A DNA stretch of 36,175 nucleotides from Bacillota bacterium (GCA_023413555.1 JAEZPG010000113.1:1-36175); one strand, 5' to 3'; positions 1-9,025 are shown, numbered from the stretch's first letter. The notes: generated from the sequence alone by a model not told the origin. Numbers and translations: made by a program.

Positions 1-195
1 TTAGAAAATATAAGTAAGATATAAATGACATTGGCTCCTTAAATCATGTTAATTGCTTTTATTAATTCTTTGACATCCCTGTGAGTATAATCTTTCTCGG
101 TCAGTGTCATGGCTCCTAAGTGACCAACAATTTTTATTGCGTGGATGAAAGAATAAAAGTTTTGCCAGTGCTCGGCAAGATACGCTATAGAGACG

Positions 196-300
196 ATGCA
201 ATCCTATTGCATATTTTCAGGGGGGGAAAATCCCCTGAAACCCCAGATATATTGTATATGGCTATACTAAGTGAATCAAGCGGTTGTGATAAGTGCAACC
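196..300. repeat. Cluster of three short inverted repeats
   Basis: Perfect repeats seen are ATGCAAT/ATTGCAT at 196-202 and 206-212, TTTCAGGGG/CCCCTGAAA at 215-223 and 232-240, and GGTTG/CAACC at 282-286 and 296-300. The last encloses TAAGTGC, which resembles the nic core of IncP-type transfer origins (TAAGTGCG). The arrangement could be a transfer origin or regulatory region of a mobile element that continues left of the window; no relaxase gene is visible here. Confidence 0.4.
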
Positions 301-533
301 ACAATTCTTTTGATAGGAAGTAAGATATAAGAGGAGAAAATAGGTAGTATGAAAATGTAAAATCATGTTGTAAATTAACATTAATTTGATAAAATAGAAT
401 TATAAGTGTTTTTACGTTAAAAAAGGAATATGTTTGTCCTTTTGAGTGTTATATCATATAAGGTTTTATTAGTTGTATACTAGAAGATGGATTCGATAGA
501 ATACTTAATATGAAAAAATACTAGATTAATTTT

Positions 534-650
534 ATGGGAAATAAGCTGAATGGGCCAAAAATCTTTCAACAGTGGCATTTTGATGTAAATCATAAAGATA
601 AACATTATGAGTATGAGGAACAATATACTTCAAATGATTTTGTATTTTAA
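534..650 (+). pseudogene. 38-codon reading frame, possible gene fragment
   Basis: The short frame encodes an aromatic- and charge-rich peptide (contains QQWHFDVNHKDKHYEYEE) that reads like protein rather than random sequence. It has no recognisable ribosome binding site and matches no family I can name. It may be the tail of a gene lost by rearrangement. Low confidence. Confidence 0.2.
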
Positions 651-730
651 ATTTTTTGAGAAAATTGTTTAGAGATTTAAAGAATATGATTCTTGTAGAA
701 GTGCACAGGTATTAATGAATAGGTGGTAGT

Positions 731-1675
731 ATGATACTAAGTGTTAGCAGAAGAACAGATATTCCCAATTATTATTCGGAATGGTTTTTAAACCGAATTA
801 AAGAAGGGTATCTATACGTAAGAAATCCGATGAATATTCATCAAGTAAGTAAAATAGATATTTCGCCTGGAATAGTTGACTGTATTGTTTTTTGGACAAA
901 AAATCCGGAGCCAATGTTAAATCAGTTGGAGCAATTGAAAGACTATAAATTCTACTTCCAGTTTACACTTACTGGATATGGAAAAGATATGGAGCCAGCT
1001 TTGCCGCATAAAAAAGATAGAATGATTCCAATATTTCAGAGATTATCAAAGATGATTGGTAAAGAGAAAGTGGTTTGGAGATATGATCCAATTGTTATTA
1101 CAGAGACATATTCCGAAGAATATCATTTAAAAGCTTTTCGTGAAATTGCATCCAGTTTAAATGGATATTGTAAAAGGGTAGTAATTAGCTTTGTGGATTT
1201 ATATGCGAAAAGCAAAAAGAACATGAAGGACATCCAAACGATAGATAAAAATCAAAGAGAGTTAATTGAATTTTCGAAAAAACTGGCTGAGATTGCAAAT
1301 AGTAATGGGATGGAAATTGAGACGTGTGCGGAACTCATTGACTTATCTTCATGTGGAATTAAACATAGCAGTTGTATTGATAAAGAACTGATAGAAAATA
1401 TAATAGGTTGTCCAGTTAAAGTGGAGAAGGATAAAAATCAAAGAGAAGAATGTGGATGTGTCGAGAGTGTTGAAATTGGAACATATAACACCTGTTTAAA
1501 TGGATGTAAGTATTGTTATGCAAATTATAGTGAGGAGTGGGTAAAAGCAAATAGGGCTTTATATGATGTTCATTCACCGATATTGTGTAGTGAAGTAACG
1601 GAAGAAGACAAAATAACGGAGAGAACTGTTAAATCAATTAGAGAAGGACAAATGAGCCTATTTGATCTAGTTTAG
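731..1675 (+). CDS. DUF1848 family protein (predicted Fe-S/radical-SAM-like)
   Basis: A 314-residue protein recognised as DUF1848 from the N-terminal SVSRRTDIPNYYSEWF signature and the C-terminal cysteine cluster CGCVESVEIGTYNTC followed by LNGCKYCYAN. The family is annotated as a radical-SAM-like TIM-barrel protein with a C-terminal Cys cluster; its substrate is not known to me. Length is normal for the family. The ATG start follows a GGTGG motif with good spacing. It stands alone: upstream is a non-coding edge region and downstream a spacer with possible insertion-sequence end repeats. Family assignment is fairly sure, function is not. Confidence 0.85.
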   Translation: MILSVSRRTDIPNYYSEWFLNRIKEGYLYVRNPMNIHQVSKIDISPGIVDCIVFWTKNPEPMLNQLEQLKDYKFYFQFTLTGYGKDMEPALPHKKDRMIPIFQRLSKMIGKEKVVWRYDPIVITETYSEEYHLKAFREIASSLNGYCKRVVISFVDLYAKSKKNMKDIQTIDKNQRELIEFSKKLAEIANSNGMEIETCAELIDLSSCGIKHSSCIDKELIENIIGCPVKVEKDKNQREECGCVESVEIGTYNTCLNGCKYCYANYSEEWVKANRALYDVHSPILCSEVTEEDKITERTVKSIREGQMSLFDLV

Positions 1676-1693
1676 AATAATCTGGAAAAGCAG

Positions 1694-1757
1694 TTCCGAC
1701 CTTTCGGAATGGTGGCTCTCAAAGTCCGGACAGGTGGCTCAAAAGTGTCTGTCGGAA
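1694..1757. mobile_element. Possible IS21-type end-repeat remnant
   Basis: Two direct copies of GGTGGCTC (1711-1718 and 1733-1740, 22 bp apart) lie inside an inverted pair TTCCGAC/GTCGGAA (1694-1700 and 1751-1757). Repeated GTGGCTC-containing units with CGGA-rich spacers are, as I recall, typical of ends of IS21-family elements in Firmicutes. No istA or istB gene is present, so at most this is a leftover end. It lies between the DUF1848 gene and the NACHT gene. Confidence 0.3.
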
Positions 1758-1923
1758 TCATGTTTCACAGATAAAGAAGTTTGGTAATTGTTAGGAGTGA
1801 ATGATTCAACGAGCATTAAAAATTTTTAGGGAATTAGAATTAAGAATAAAGTTATTATAATGAAATTTAAAAGGAAGCTATTATGTCTTAACAAAAAATT
1901 ATAATGTTGAAAAAGGAGATAAC

Positions 1924-3747
1924 ATGGCTGAAGATATAAGTATGAACAAAATTACGGCGGAAGTGATTACAGATTTAGCAAAATCTACTGCGAGTACAGT
2001 AATTAAAAAAATTACCAAATCATATAAGAATATGGTTGCTAAAGATGATATTGATTATGGATATGCCTATGAGGTGTATTTAACTACTGCTCAAAACAGT
2101 ATAAATAAGGCTAAAACCATATTATATGGTCAAACACCGCATGATTTGTATTCTTTTTATGAATCAATGGGAATAAAAAATCAAGAAAAAGAAATTGATA
2201 CCTCAAATGTGAATAATATCTTGGAGATTGGGCATAAATTAATTATTACAGGTACTGGAGGTATTGGAAAAAGTATGTTAATGCGCCATTGCTTTTTAGA
2301 TGCTATTAAAAATACAAAGTATATTCCAGTACTAGTTGAATTAAGAGGTTTAAATGAAAAACTTGTAGAAAATATTTCTATAGAAAAGTACATATATAAT
2401 ATTTTATGTATTTATGGGTTCAAATTGGAAGAAGAGTATTTTAACTATAGCTTGAATGCGGGGTGCTATCTTATTTTATTTGATGGATATGATGAGGTAA
2501 GAAATAATATATCACAAAAAGTTTCGAATGAGATTATAGATTTCAGCAATAAATATTCTGAAAACTATTGTATAGTTTCGTCTAGGCCTCTTACGGAGTT
2601 TGTAGGGTGGTCTGATTTTGTTGAATATACATCAATGCCCCTAAATAAGAAGCAAGCACTACGCTTGATTAAAAAACTGGAGTATGATGAGGAATTAAAA
2701 AATAAATTTGCAAAAGAATTAGATGAAGAACTATTCGAAAAATATTATTCCTTTGCCTCAAATCCCTTGTTGTTGACAATTATGTTAATGACTTTTGAAG
2801 GTAGACTTTCAATACCAGATAACAAGATTGATTTTTATGATCAAGCATTTGCAACTTTATTTCATAAACATGATGCGACAAAAAAAGGAAAATATAAACG
2901 AGAAATAGTTTCAAAACTTGGATATGAGGATTTTAAAAAAGTTTTTTCGTACTTTTGTTTTAGAACGTTTTTTAAAAATGAATATGAGTTTAGTGAAAAA
3001 AGTGTTTTAGAGAATATTGAAAAATCAAGAAAAAAGGTATACTCATATGGCAAATTTGAAGATATTGAGTATTTAGATGATTTAACAAATTCTGTTTGTA
3101 TGTTGGTACGTGAAGGTCTTAATTACCGCTTTTCACATCGATCATTTCAAGAGTATTTTTCTGCTGTTTATACTACACAATTAGGAGATAATGAGCAAAA
3201 ACAATTTATTAGTGCATGGTTAAAATCAATGGATGGAAGACTTACCACAGATTATTTGGATATATTATGTGCATTACAACCAGAAAGATTTATGAAAAAT
3301 GTTTTATATGATGCAATGAAAGAACTGTATAATATGTATATCGCAAATGGAGAGAATGATGAATGGTTTCTTAAATTCATGTATTCGGGAATATCGTTAC
3401 ATAAAGGAAACGATGACAATTTTAAAATTTATGTTCGTGTAGAAAACTCATTTTATCATACAATTTTTTGCTGTATGTTACATTATATACGTTATGAATA
3501 TAACGACATCAAAGTAGACGAGAATTATTATGAATTAATACGCAGAATACAAAAGGAATTTAAAAATTCGGAAATATCAGATATATCTTTTGAAAAACTT
3601 AGAGAAAAGGATCTTTTTAATAATGTGCTTAATAATGTATCTTTTGTTTTTAAAAGAAAAGATGCAGTATTTCAGGCTTTAAATGATGTAGATAAAAAAA
3701 TGTTTGGAAACAAAAGAAAATTTGAATCTATGTTAGATGATTTATAA
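1924..3747 (+). CDS. NACHT-domain STAND NTPase, candidate anti-phage defence protein
   Basis: A 607-residue protein. Residues 1-100 form a short helical N-terminal region of unknown type. A NACHT-type P-loop GTGGIGKS lies near residues 110-117, a Walker B region LILFDGYDEV near 183-192, and a sensor-like SSRP near 219-222. A winged-helix-like segment follows, then a Lys/Phe-rich helical C-terminus of about 150 residues instead of LRR, TPR or WD repeats. Bacterial NACHT proteins of this short type (bNACHT) are known to protect against phage; the C-terminus could be the short NACHT-associated domain, but I cannot confirm it. The start follows AAGGAG. It is a single-gene unit with its own strong terminator, flanked by mobile-element remnants, which fits a defence gene carried in an accessory island. 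Confidence 0.8.
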   Translation: MAEDISMNKITAEVITDLAKSTASTVIKKITKSYKNMVAKDDIDYGYAYEVYLTTAQNSINKAKTILYGQTPHDLYSFYESMGIKNQEKEIDTSNVNNILEIGHKLIITGTGGIGKSMLMRHCFLDAIKNTKYIPVLVELRGLNEKLVENISIEKYIYNILCIYGFKLEEEYFNYSLNAGCYLILFDGYDEVRNNISQKVSNEIIDFSNKYSENYCIVSSRPLTEFVGWSDFVEYTSMPLNKKQALRLIKKLEYDEELKNKFAKELDEELFEKYYSFASNPLLLTIMLMTFEGRLSIPDNKIDFYDQAFATLFHKHDATKKGKYKREIVSKLGYEDFKKVFSYFCFRTFFKNEYEFSEKSVLENIEKSRKKVYSYGKFEDIEYLDDLTNSVCMLVREGLNYRFSHRSFQEYFSAVYTTQLGDNEQKQFISAWLKSMDGRLTTDYLDILCALQPERFMKNVLYDAMKELYNMYIANGENDEWFLKFMYSGISLHKGNDDNFKIYVRVENSFYHTIFCCMLHYIRYEYNDIKVDENYYELIRRIQKEFKNSEISDISFEKLREKDLFNNVLNNVSFVFKRKDAVFQALNDVDKKMFGNKRKFESMLDDL

Positions 3748-3892
3748 GTGAGTTTATAGCTTTCAGTAGCCCTAAACAATACACTCACAAGTATCACCAC
3801 CACTCAAAACCCCAGCATTCAAGCCACTTCCACCCCCACATTCTCTTCTCAAAGAGATAATAAAAGGAAAATTGATTTTTTCAAGAATATCG

Positions 3893-3922
3893 AGAAAGCC
3901 CCGTTTTTGGGGCTTTCTTTTT
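3893..3922 (+). terminator. Intrinsic terminator after the NACHT gene
   Basis: A perfect 10-bp stem, AGAAAGCCCC paired with GGGGCTTTCT around a GTTTTT loop, is followed by a T run. It lies about 150 bp after the NACHT stop codon. The preceding 80 bp are unusually C-rich on the plus strand. Confidence 0.9.
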
Positions 3923-3958
3923 GATTTTGAAAAAATGCAAGTTTAGTATTTAAAATAA

Positions 3959-4219
3959 AGTCGCAGCCCCATATTAGCCACACTACATGGATTTGATGTA
4001 GATAGTTACGAAGAAACTAAAACCCGTAGAACTGATGGTTTAAGTGCCAAAGAATATAAAAAGCAAATTAAGGAAGAAAGCAGGGAACTAAAAAAGAAAC
4101 TTGATGAAATGATTAAGGAGTATAATAACTTGGCTGATAAGTATAACAAGTTGATTGAAGATAAAGAAGTGTTGGAACGTAAGAACAGAAATAAGGGTTA
4201 TGAGGTAATAAATCAGTAG
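3959..4219 (+). pseudogene. Remnant of a coiled-coil protein, possibly a mobilisation protein tail
   Basis: An open frame without start codon or ribosome binding site encodes about 86 residues ending at TAG. The second half is a Lys/Glu-rich coiled coil (KKQIKEESRELKKKLDEM), preceded by a DSYEETKTRRTDGLSAKEY segment. Such coiled-coil tails are common at the end of plasmid relaxases of the Mob/Pre type, and the surrounding insertion-sequence remnants fit that idea. The relaxase identity is a guess. The N-terminal part of the gene is gone, so I call it a pseudogene. Confidence 0.55.
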
Positions 4220-4301
4220 GAACACAACCGATAATGTGATTGTATAATCTGTGGAATTGGATATAATGATATTATCGAATTTATATTTGTGGAGGTACAT
4301 T

Positions 4302-4694
4302 ATGCAAACTTGTATGACGCTATATATCAATAACACATTGGAAGCGGTGAAATTCTATCAAGAAGCTTTCGGGCTATCGTTAGGATATAATGTAACATTT
4401 CCAGACGGTACATATATGCATGCAGAATTGCAAAAAAATGGCGTGACTGTTTTTGCAGTTAGCGAATCCAATAATAATGTGTTGGTTTCTGCTATGCATG
4501 AATTTGTAAAAAACCAGGTATCACCAACTACAAGTGTTGGATTTAAATTCGATACAGAAGATGAAATTAAACTGGCATATAGTATGTTGGTTGCGGAAGG
4601 TGTTATACGTAGACCACTTGGTCCTCTACCATGGAGTGTCTGTAGTGCAGATGTTTTAGATAAGTATGGTGTCTATTGGTATATATACATGTAA
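4302..4694 (+). CDS. VOC/glyoxalase-fold protein (PhnB-like)
   Basis: A 130-residue protein with the single VOC-module pattern: LYINNTLEAVKFYQEAFG at the start, a FPDGTYMHAEL strand, and a GPLPWSVCSADVLDKYGV tail, like small PhnB/YdcH-type proteins. I chose ATG 4302 because GGAGG stands at 4291-4295; an in-frame TTG further upstream lacks such support. VOC proteins of this kind are often uncharacterised metal-dependent enzymes or antibiotic-binding proteins, and the exact role is unknown. It is a single-gene unit with its own terminator. Confidence 0.75.
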   Translation: MQTCMTLYINNTLEAVKFYQEAFGLSLGYNVTFPDGTYMHAELQKNGVTVFAVSESNNNVLVSAMHEFVKNQVSPTTSVGFKFDTEDEIKLAYSMLVAEGVIRRPLGPLPWSVCSADVLDKYGVYWYIYM

Positions 4695-4724
4695 TCATCA
4701 ATTTCCAATTTGTAAAAATGTTTC

Positions 4725-4758
4725 ATAGATACTGGACATAGTGCCAGTATCTATTTTT
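4725..4758 (+). terminator. Intrinsic terminator after the VOC gene
   Basis: A perfect 11-bp stem, ATAGATACTGG with CCAGTATCTAT around an 8-nt loop, is followed by five T residues, 30 bp after the stop codon. Confidence 0.9.
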
Positions 4759-5327
4759 GCTTCCCCAAATACCCAAATAATTAGTTGCTATATTACATAA
4801 AAGATACTTTCAAAGTTTGGTAACGTATTTATAATAATTATATTCTGTAAACGGATATCAGCCTACTTAAAATAAGCCTTTTAATATCATACTTAGGACA
4901 TAAAAAAGGAATCTCATACAATGACGGTGGGGAGCATAACGGCTTGAAGGCAACAAGTATTTACAACCAAGTGCTCTCGGCGGATATATTAAATACTATG
5001 TTTATACTGGTGCTTGTTGGTGTTTATTAGGTATTTAAAGTTAAAACAAGCTATGAATAGTTACACCAAGATAATGGTAGAAGTACCACAAGATATTTGA
5101 TGTTATGGAAGGCTGTCAAACACACTGAAAATCACTTTATGTGCAACAAGAATATCAGTAATAATTATAGGACATTTTCAGTAAAGCGATTTATTGGAAA
5201 GTGTCCTTTTACATTGAAAGGGCTTCCCCTGTAAGTATCATTGCTTAGGCATGTTCTACAAACTTCTTGATAATTATCTGATACGCACTCTCATTTTCTA
5301 TCGTAGTATTTTTGTATTGCTCTTCCC
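4759..5327. other. Intergenic stretch, no gene seen
   Basis: About 570 bp hold no frame with a start, ribosome binding site and family signal. The one clear element is a terminator-like hairpin at 5169-5210 (listed separately). Together with the transposase remnant that follows, it looks like debris left by element insertion and loss. Confidence 0.5.
5169..5210 (+). terminator. Probable terminator-like hairpin
   Basis: AGGACATTTTC (5169-5179) pairs with GAAAGTGTCCT (5197-5207) over 11 bp with one wobble and a 17-nt loop, followed by four T residues. There is no intact gene directly upstream, so it may be a relic of a lost transcription unit. Confidence 0.5.
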
Positions 5328-5675
5328 AATAAAGTGAATGATGTTTTCCTGATGCTGAAAGCAATTCATGCTCAGGAGAGTAAGTCTTTTGCAGACGGAA
5401 AAGCATCACAGGCAGCAGATAAATTCATATATAGCTTTTCACTGTCAACATTGGACAAGAATCTGCACAAATTACAAGATTAAATAGCTTAATTGTGAAA
5501 TTAAACGTAGAATTTGGGCAATCGGGATTCTTCCAGATGGCCAAAGTCCCTTAATGATTATATGCGCCAGACTATGTCATGCCGAAAGAACCCAGTGGGG
5601 AGCAAATGCTATAAGAACATGGAGCACCTCAAGGAACTCGATCTTCAAAATGAGTCTGATAGCATAGCCGGCTAG
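5328..5675 (+). pseudogene. Degraded IS256-family (mutator-type) transposase
   Basis: Three pieces in three frames match the C-terminal third of an IS256-type transposase. Piece one (5328-5483) reads MLKAIHAQESKSFADGKA. Piece two (from about 5488) reads LNCEIKRR, then ILPDGQSPLMIICARLCHAE and RTQWG. Piece three reads KNMEHLKELDL and ends at TAG 5673-5675. The segment between pieces one and two is missing, and the catalytic N-terminal two thirds are absent. This is a dead insertion-sequence relic, evidence of past transposition in this region. Confidence 0.75.
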
Positions 5676-5958
5676 CTACCGATAACCTGTCAGCTGATAA
5701 GAATTTAAGAAGGAATATTAACACTATTAACACTATCTGTTTAGTTGTTCTGTCAGTGATGGAGCCTAGTAACTTTCTAGAGGACAAGATACATAAGTTT
5801 GTCGTAATGTAAATCTTGCTGAAAATGTGCTGGAGGATATCCAGAAAAGGACAGAAGAGAGATGGGACAAAGCATCTTGCATACGTGTGGTATAATATAG
5901 TAAATTGTGATTTTTCAGAATAGATAGATGGGTGAGTAAGAATTTGTGGAGGGAAACT
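5676..5958. other. Spacer before the lipase gene
   Basis: No gene is supported. An extended -10 promoter candidate (TGG-TATAAT, 5888-5896) is the only signal and would start transcription about 55 bp before the lipase ATG. A short Glu/Lys-rich frame just upstream of it may be another element fragment. Confidence 0.4.
5888..5896 (+). promoter_or_regulatory. Extended -10 promoter candidate for the lipase gene
   Basis: TATAAT at 5891-5896 is preceded by TGG, the extended -10 pattern. There is no good -35 hexamer 16-18 bp upstream, which is common for extended -10 promoters. Confidence 0.4.
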
Positions 5959-6764
5959 ATGGTTGATTGTAATACTAGATATCCAATACTGCTTTTACAC
6001 GGAACCGGGTCCATTGACCCTATCCACTGGGGAAGAATTCCGAAAGTCTTAGAACAACACGGAGCAAGAGTATTCTTTGGGAATCAGGATAGATGGGCTA
6101 CCATAGAGACAAATGCTCGGGGAATTGTTAAAGTAATTGATGACATTCTGTCGGAAACTCACTCCCAAAAAGTCAATATAATCGGACATTCCAAGGGGGC
6201 TTGGAGGCACGCATGGTGGCAAGCTCATTGGGGATGTCTCATCAAATAGCAAGCATAACTACTATTGCAACGCCCCATTATGGTTCGGTGACTTTGAATA
6301 GATTACTTTGTATGCCGAAGCCATTATGGAGAATAATTACGGTCAATATAGATAAATCTGCTGTCAGGTCTGGAGATAGAAAACCGGATTCTATGAAACT
6401 ACTCAAAGAGCTTTCAACAACATACTTAAAAGAATTTAATAAAACAAACCCGAATGTCTCAGAAGTTTTTTATCAAAGCTATTCGTGTGTGCTGAAAAAA
6501 CCATTCTCATCTTTTGGTATGTTTTTGGCCAAGCTAGTTGTGAAACTACTGGAAGGAGATAACGATGGTTTCGTGTCAGTGAAGTCTTCCAAATGGGGAG
6601 AAGAGCAGTATATCGTTTACTCAAACACAAAAAAAGGAATTTCACATCAGGATGCTGTAGATATCAAACATAAAGCCTTCTCGAATAAATCGGGTAACGG
6701 TGTGTCAGATATTTGTGACGTTTATGTAAGTATATGTAAGAGACTGATAGAAAAGGGATTATAA
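5959..6764 (+). pseudogene. Alpha/beta-hydrolase lipase, frameshifted at the nucleophile elbow
   Basis: The first part, from ATG 5959 with GGAGGG upstream, reads YPILLLHGTGSIDPIHWGRI, an oxyanion-loop HGTG motif as in secreted or cytosolic bacterial lipases, and reaches NIIGHSKG. The reading frame then changes at a run of five G residues (6195-6199). With one more G it would continue as GHSKGGLEARMVASSLGM, the classic GxSxGG nucleophile elbow, and then to TTIATPHYGS and the C-terminal half ending at 6764. As sequenced, the protein stops at 6249 after the wrong frame. Either a true one-base deletion or a sequencing error in a homopolymer explains it. The rest of the gene looks well preserved, including a candidate catalytic Asp (EGDNDGFVSV) and His (ISHQDAVD). 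Confidence 0.8.
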
Positions 6765-6852
6765 ATCAGAAAAGGCTTCTGGAGTATTTAAAACATAGCA
6801 ATTCCGAGCATTCCCTAAACTCTGTAGTAAGATTGTAAAGGAGAATAAAAAA

Positions 6853-7179
6853 ATGACAATAAATGAATATCAGAAGTTGGCTATGACCACATTAAATCCC
6901 AACATAGACAAAAAGGATGTTTTAATTAATGGAGTTATGGGGCTTTGTGGAGAGTCAGGTGAAGCGATTGACATTGTGAAAAAACATTTAGCACAAGGTC
7001 ATGAATTAGATAGGGAACAATTGATAGAAGAACTTGGTGATGTTGCTTGGTATATTGCTGAGACTGCTACCGCTCTTGATATTGAACTTGAAGAGATATT
7101 TACTCGTAATATTGATAAATTAAGAAAGAGATACCCAGAAGGATTTGATGCAGAAAAATCAATGAGAAGAGAAGAATAA
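6853..7179 (+). CDS. MazG-like nucleotide pyrophosphohydrolase
   Basis: A 108-residue all-alpha NTP pyrophosphohydrolase with the MazG-type metal-binding pattern GLCGESGEAIDIVKK followed by EELGDVAWYIAETA. Single-domain members hydrolyse nucleoside triphosphates to monophosphate and pyrophosphate as house-cleaning enzymes; the particular substrate cannot be read from the sequence. The ATG start has AAAGGAG upstream. Length is normal for small MazG-like proteins, some of which are phage-encoded. It lies about 90 bp after the broken lipase and is otherwise a stand-alone gene. Confidence 0.8.
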   Translation: MTINEYQKLAMTTLNPNIDKKDVLINGVMGLCGESGEAIDIVKKHLAQGHELDREQLIEELGDVAWYIAETATALDIELEEIFTRNIDKLRKRYPEGFDAEKSMRREE

Positions 7180-7201
7180 ATCAGTAAAGCCGGCGTTTGA
7201 A

Positions 7202-7366
7202 ATGGGACTTAAGGTTATAATTCATGAGAGAACCAATACTACATTTGATCATCCTTATATGGATAAAGAAATGACTTGTCAGTATTATAATGAATTCATG
7301 TGGCCAGGACGATTTGCTGAATGTATCTCTGTTGAGGAAACCATTCGATGGATGGAAGTAAGATAA
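7202..7366 (+). CDS. Small hypothetical protein or gene tail
   Basis: A 54-codon frame begins with MGLKVIIHERTNTTF and ends VEETIRWMEVR. Composition is protein-like, but there is no ribosome binding site before the ATG, so it may be the 3' remnant of a longer gene whose start is lost. I do not recognise the family. It sits between the MazG-like gene and the serine hydrolase gene. Confidence 0.3.
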   Translation: MGLKVIIHERTNTTFDHPYMDKEMTCQYYNEFMWPGRFAECISVEETIRWMEVR

Positions 7367-7394
7367 ATAAAAATTCGACGAGGTGAGAATACGA

Positions 7395-8258
7395 ATGAAT
7401 TTTGATGCATTTGTGAAAGACATACAGGAAAATCAGTGGAATGTGTTTGGAGTGGAAATTTATGAAGATGGAGCGCTTACACATCGGTACGGTGATACTT
7501 TCGATAACAGACATCCTATATATTCTGCTACCAAGACAATTACCTCCCTTGCTGTGGGGTTGGCCATTGACGAAGGAAAGCTGAAACTTGATGAGTCTAT
7601 TTTGAATTATTTGCCACTAGAGGCTGTTCGAAATCTACCAAAAAAACAATTAGAAACATATAAATCCATTTCAATGGAAAGATTATTAACCATGTCAGTA
7701 CAAGGGTATCCATTTAGGCCCGAAGGAGATAGCTGGCTATCGTATTCTTTGAATTTTCCATTAGAAAATGTAAACGAAAGAAGCTTTGAATATAATAATG
7801 TTGCTGCTTACCTTGCAGGGGTGGCTACAAATTGCGCAGTTAATCAGGATCTGTATGATTATCTGGAAAGAAAACTCTTCCAACCACTTGGAATACTTAA
7901 TCCACCTTTTGAACGTTGTCCAGAGGGATATTTTTATGGAGCATCTAAGATGGAACTTACGGTAAATGAATTGAGTCGAATCGGACTTTTATTATACAAT
8001 AATGGGGTGTATGCAGGAAAAAGAATAATATCTCCTGAATATATCAAAGCAGCAACCTCCTTGCAGCAAACAAACCGAGAAGATGGATATGGCTATTTGA
8101 TATGGAAATATGGAAATGGATGTAGTATTAACGGAAAGTTTATGCAGAGATGTTACATTCTTCCCGATGAATGCAAGGTTATCACATATTTATCTCATAT
8201 TGAGCATAAGTCATGTAAACTAATAGATAGTATGAAAAAGAATATTTTGATGACTTAA
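7395..8258 (+). CDS. Serine hydrolase of the beta-lactamase/class C fold
   Basis: A 287-residue protein with the penicillin-binding-protein/beta-lactamase fold. The catalytic SxxK is SATK, followed by TITSLAVGLAIDEGKL; a YxN-type motif appears as FEYNNVAAYLAG; the C-terminal part has GYGYLIWKYGNG, the usual strand of this family. No signal peptide is visible, so it is probably a cytoplasmic esterase or peptidase-type member rather than a resistance beta-lactamase. I chose ATG 7395 over the in-frame GTG 7383 because the GAGGTG motif then sits at good spacing. The stop is followed at once by a sequence resembling the 3' end of a MocR gene (see repeat entry). Confidence 0.8.
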   Translation: MNFDAFVKDIQENQWNVFGVEIYEDGALTHRYGDTFDNRHPIYSATKTITSLAVGLAIDEGKLKLDESILNYLPLEAVRNLPKKQLETYKSISMERLLTMSVQGYPFRPEGDSWLSYSLNFPLENVNERSFEYNNVAAYLAGVATNCAVNQDLYDYLERKLFQPLGILNPPFERCPEGYFYGASKMELTVNELSRIGLLLYNNGVYAGKRIISPEYIKAATSLQQTNREDGYGYLIWKYGNGCSINGKFMQRCYILPDECKVITYLSHIEHKSCKLIDSMKKNILMT

Positions 8259-8298
8259 GAGGGAATAAAGGAATTACATGAAGTTACTCGACGAAACA
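8257..8298 (+). repeat. Copy of the 3' end of the MocR gene
   Basis: These 42 bases match 11825-11866, the last codons of the MocR gene, at 38 of 42 positions by my count. They lie directly after the serine hydrolase stop codon and are not part of any gene here. They look like the tail of a lost MocR paralogue, or the footprint of a recombination that joined two regions. Confidence 0.6.
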
Positions 8299-8351
8299 GT
8301 AAACACTAAGTGGCAAGCAATACATCCCATATTGATACGTATACTATGTAT

Positions 8352-9025
8352 CTAAGATTTTGTTAGCATTTTTTTTGTAAGTGGATTTAGAATAGCAGGG
8401 GGAGCTATTTTTGACGCAAATACCAGTAGTTTATTATATAAGCCAGCAATGACAGAAGAGCGACCGTTGCACATAGCACGATAACCAATGTCTGCTACAA
8501 CCTCTGGTTCCATGACAAAAAGTTTAAACAGCAAAGTACTCTCCATTCCTGCTTTAGAAGCAAAAGCGGTTTTTGTAGAACCGGGGCAAAGTGTTGTGAC
8601 TACAACGCCAGTTCCTTTAAGTTCTGCATGAATACCTTTTGACAAATGTAAAATATAAGCTTTAGTAGCAGCATATACAGCATCATTAGGGCATGCCATA
8701 TAAGAGCCAGTAGAGCCTAAATTAATAATTCGACCATAACCATTCTCTACCATAGACGGTAGAAAAAACTTCATCATTTCAGTGGTACAAATTGCATGAA
8801 GTTGTATCATTGATACTTCCTTATCGCTGCATTGGGTTCTGAGAGGTCAATGGCAAGCGTATGAACTATGACATCATAGGTTATGGACAGAATCTTTTGC
8901 TGATTCATTAGTTTCTCTTCATCACGAGAAACAAGAATAAGATTGTGTTTTTCTTTAGCCAGCTTTTCAGCAAATGCTTTGCCAATACCACTGGTGGAAC
9001 CTGATATTACTGCATATTTAGTCAT
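8352..9025 (-). pseudogene. Short-chain dehydrogenase/reductase with internal deletion
   Basis: The N-terminal part (from ATG 9023-9025) has the Rossmann signature AVISGSTSGIGKAFAEKLA and runs to about residue 72. The C-terminal part, in another frame, has the catalytic pattern GRIINLGSTGSYM and YAATK. Between them the segment that should carry the NNAG motif, about 35-45 residues, is missing and the frame changes, so no working enzyme can be made. The start overlaps the stop of the upstream MerR remnant (ATGACTAA), showing the two were once translationally coupled. Confidence 0.85.

Larger units (their letters stand above)
1..730. other. Left-edge stretch without a convincing intact gene
   Basis: I see no complete gene here. 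On the minus strand a 23-codon reading frame (110 to 39) is followed closely by an ATG at 31 that runs off the window; each has a GGAG-like sequence a few bases upstream, so they could be the start of a small-gene operon continuing to the left. The plus strand holds several inverted repeats (listed separately) and a 38-codon frame at 534-650. A GTG-started 67-codon frame at 120-323 spans those repeats and looks non-coding. The region resembles the edge of a mobile element more than a housekeeping spacer, but that is inference. Confidence 0.35.

Noticed and set aside
120..323. GTG-started 67-codon frame
   Set aside because: It runs across three perfect inverted repeats, has no ribosome binding site and no family resemblance.
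5245..5424. Minus-strand frame of about 60 codons without start
   Set aside because: It overlaps the plus-strand IS256 transposase remnant, whose family match is much stronger; at most its last 25 codons could be a separate fragment.
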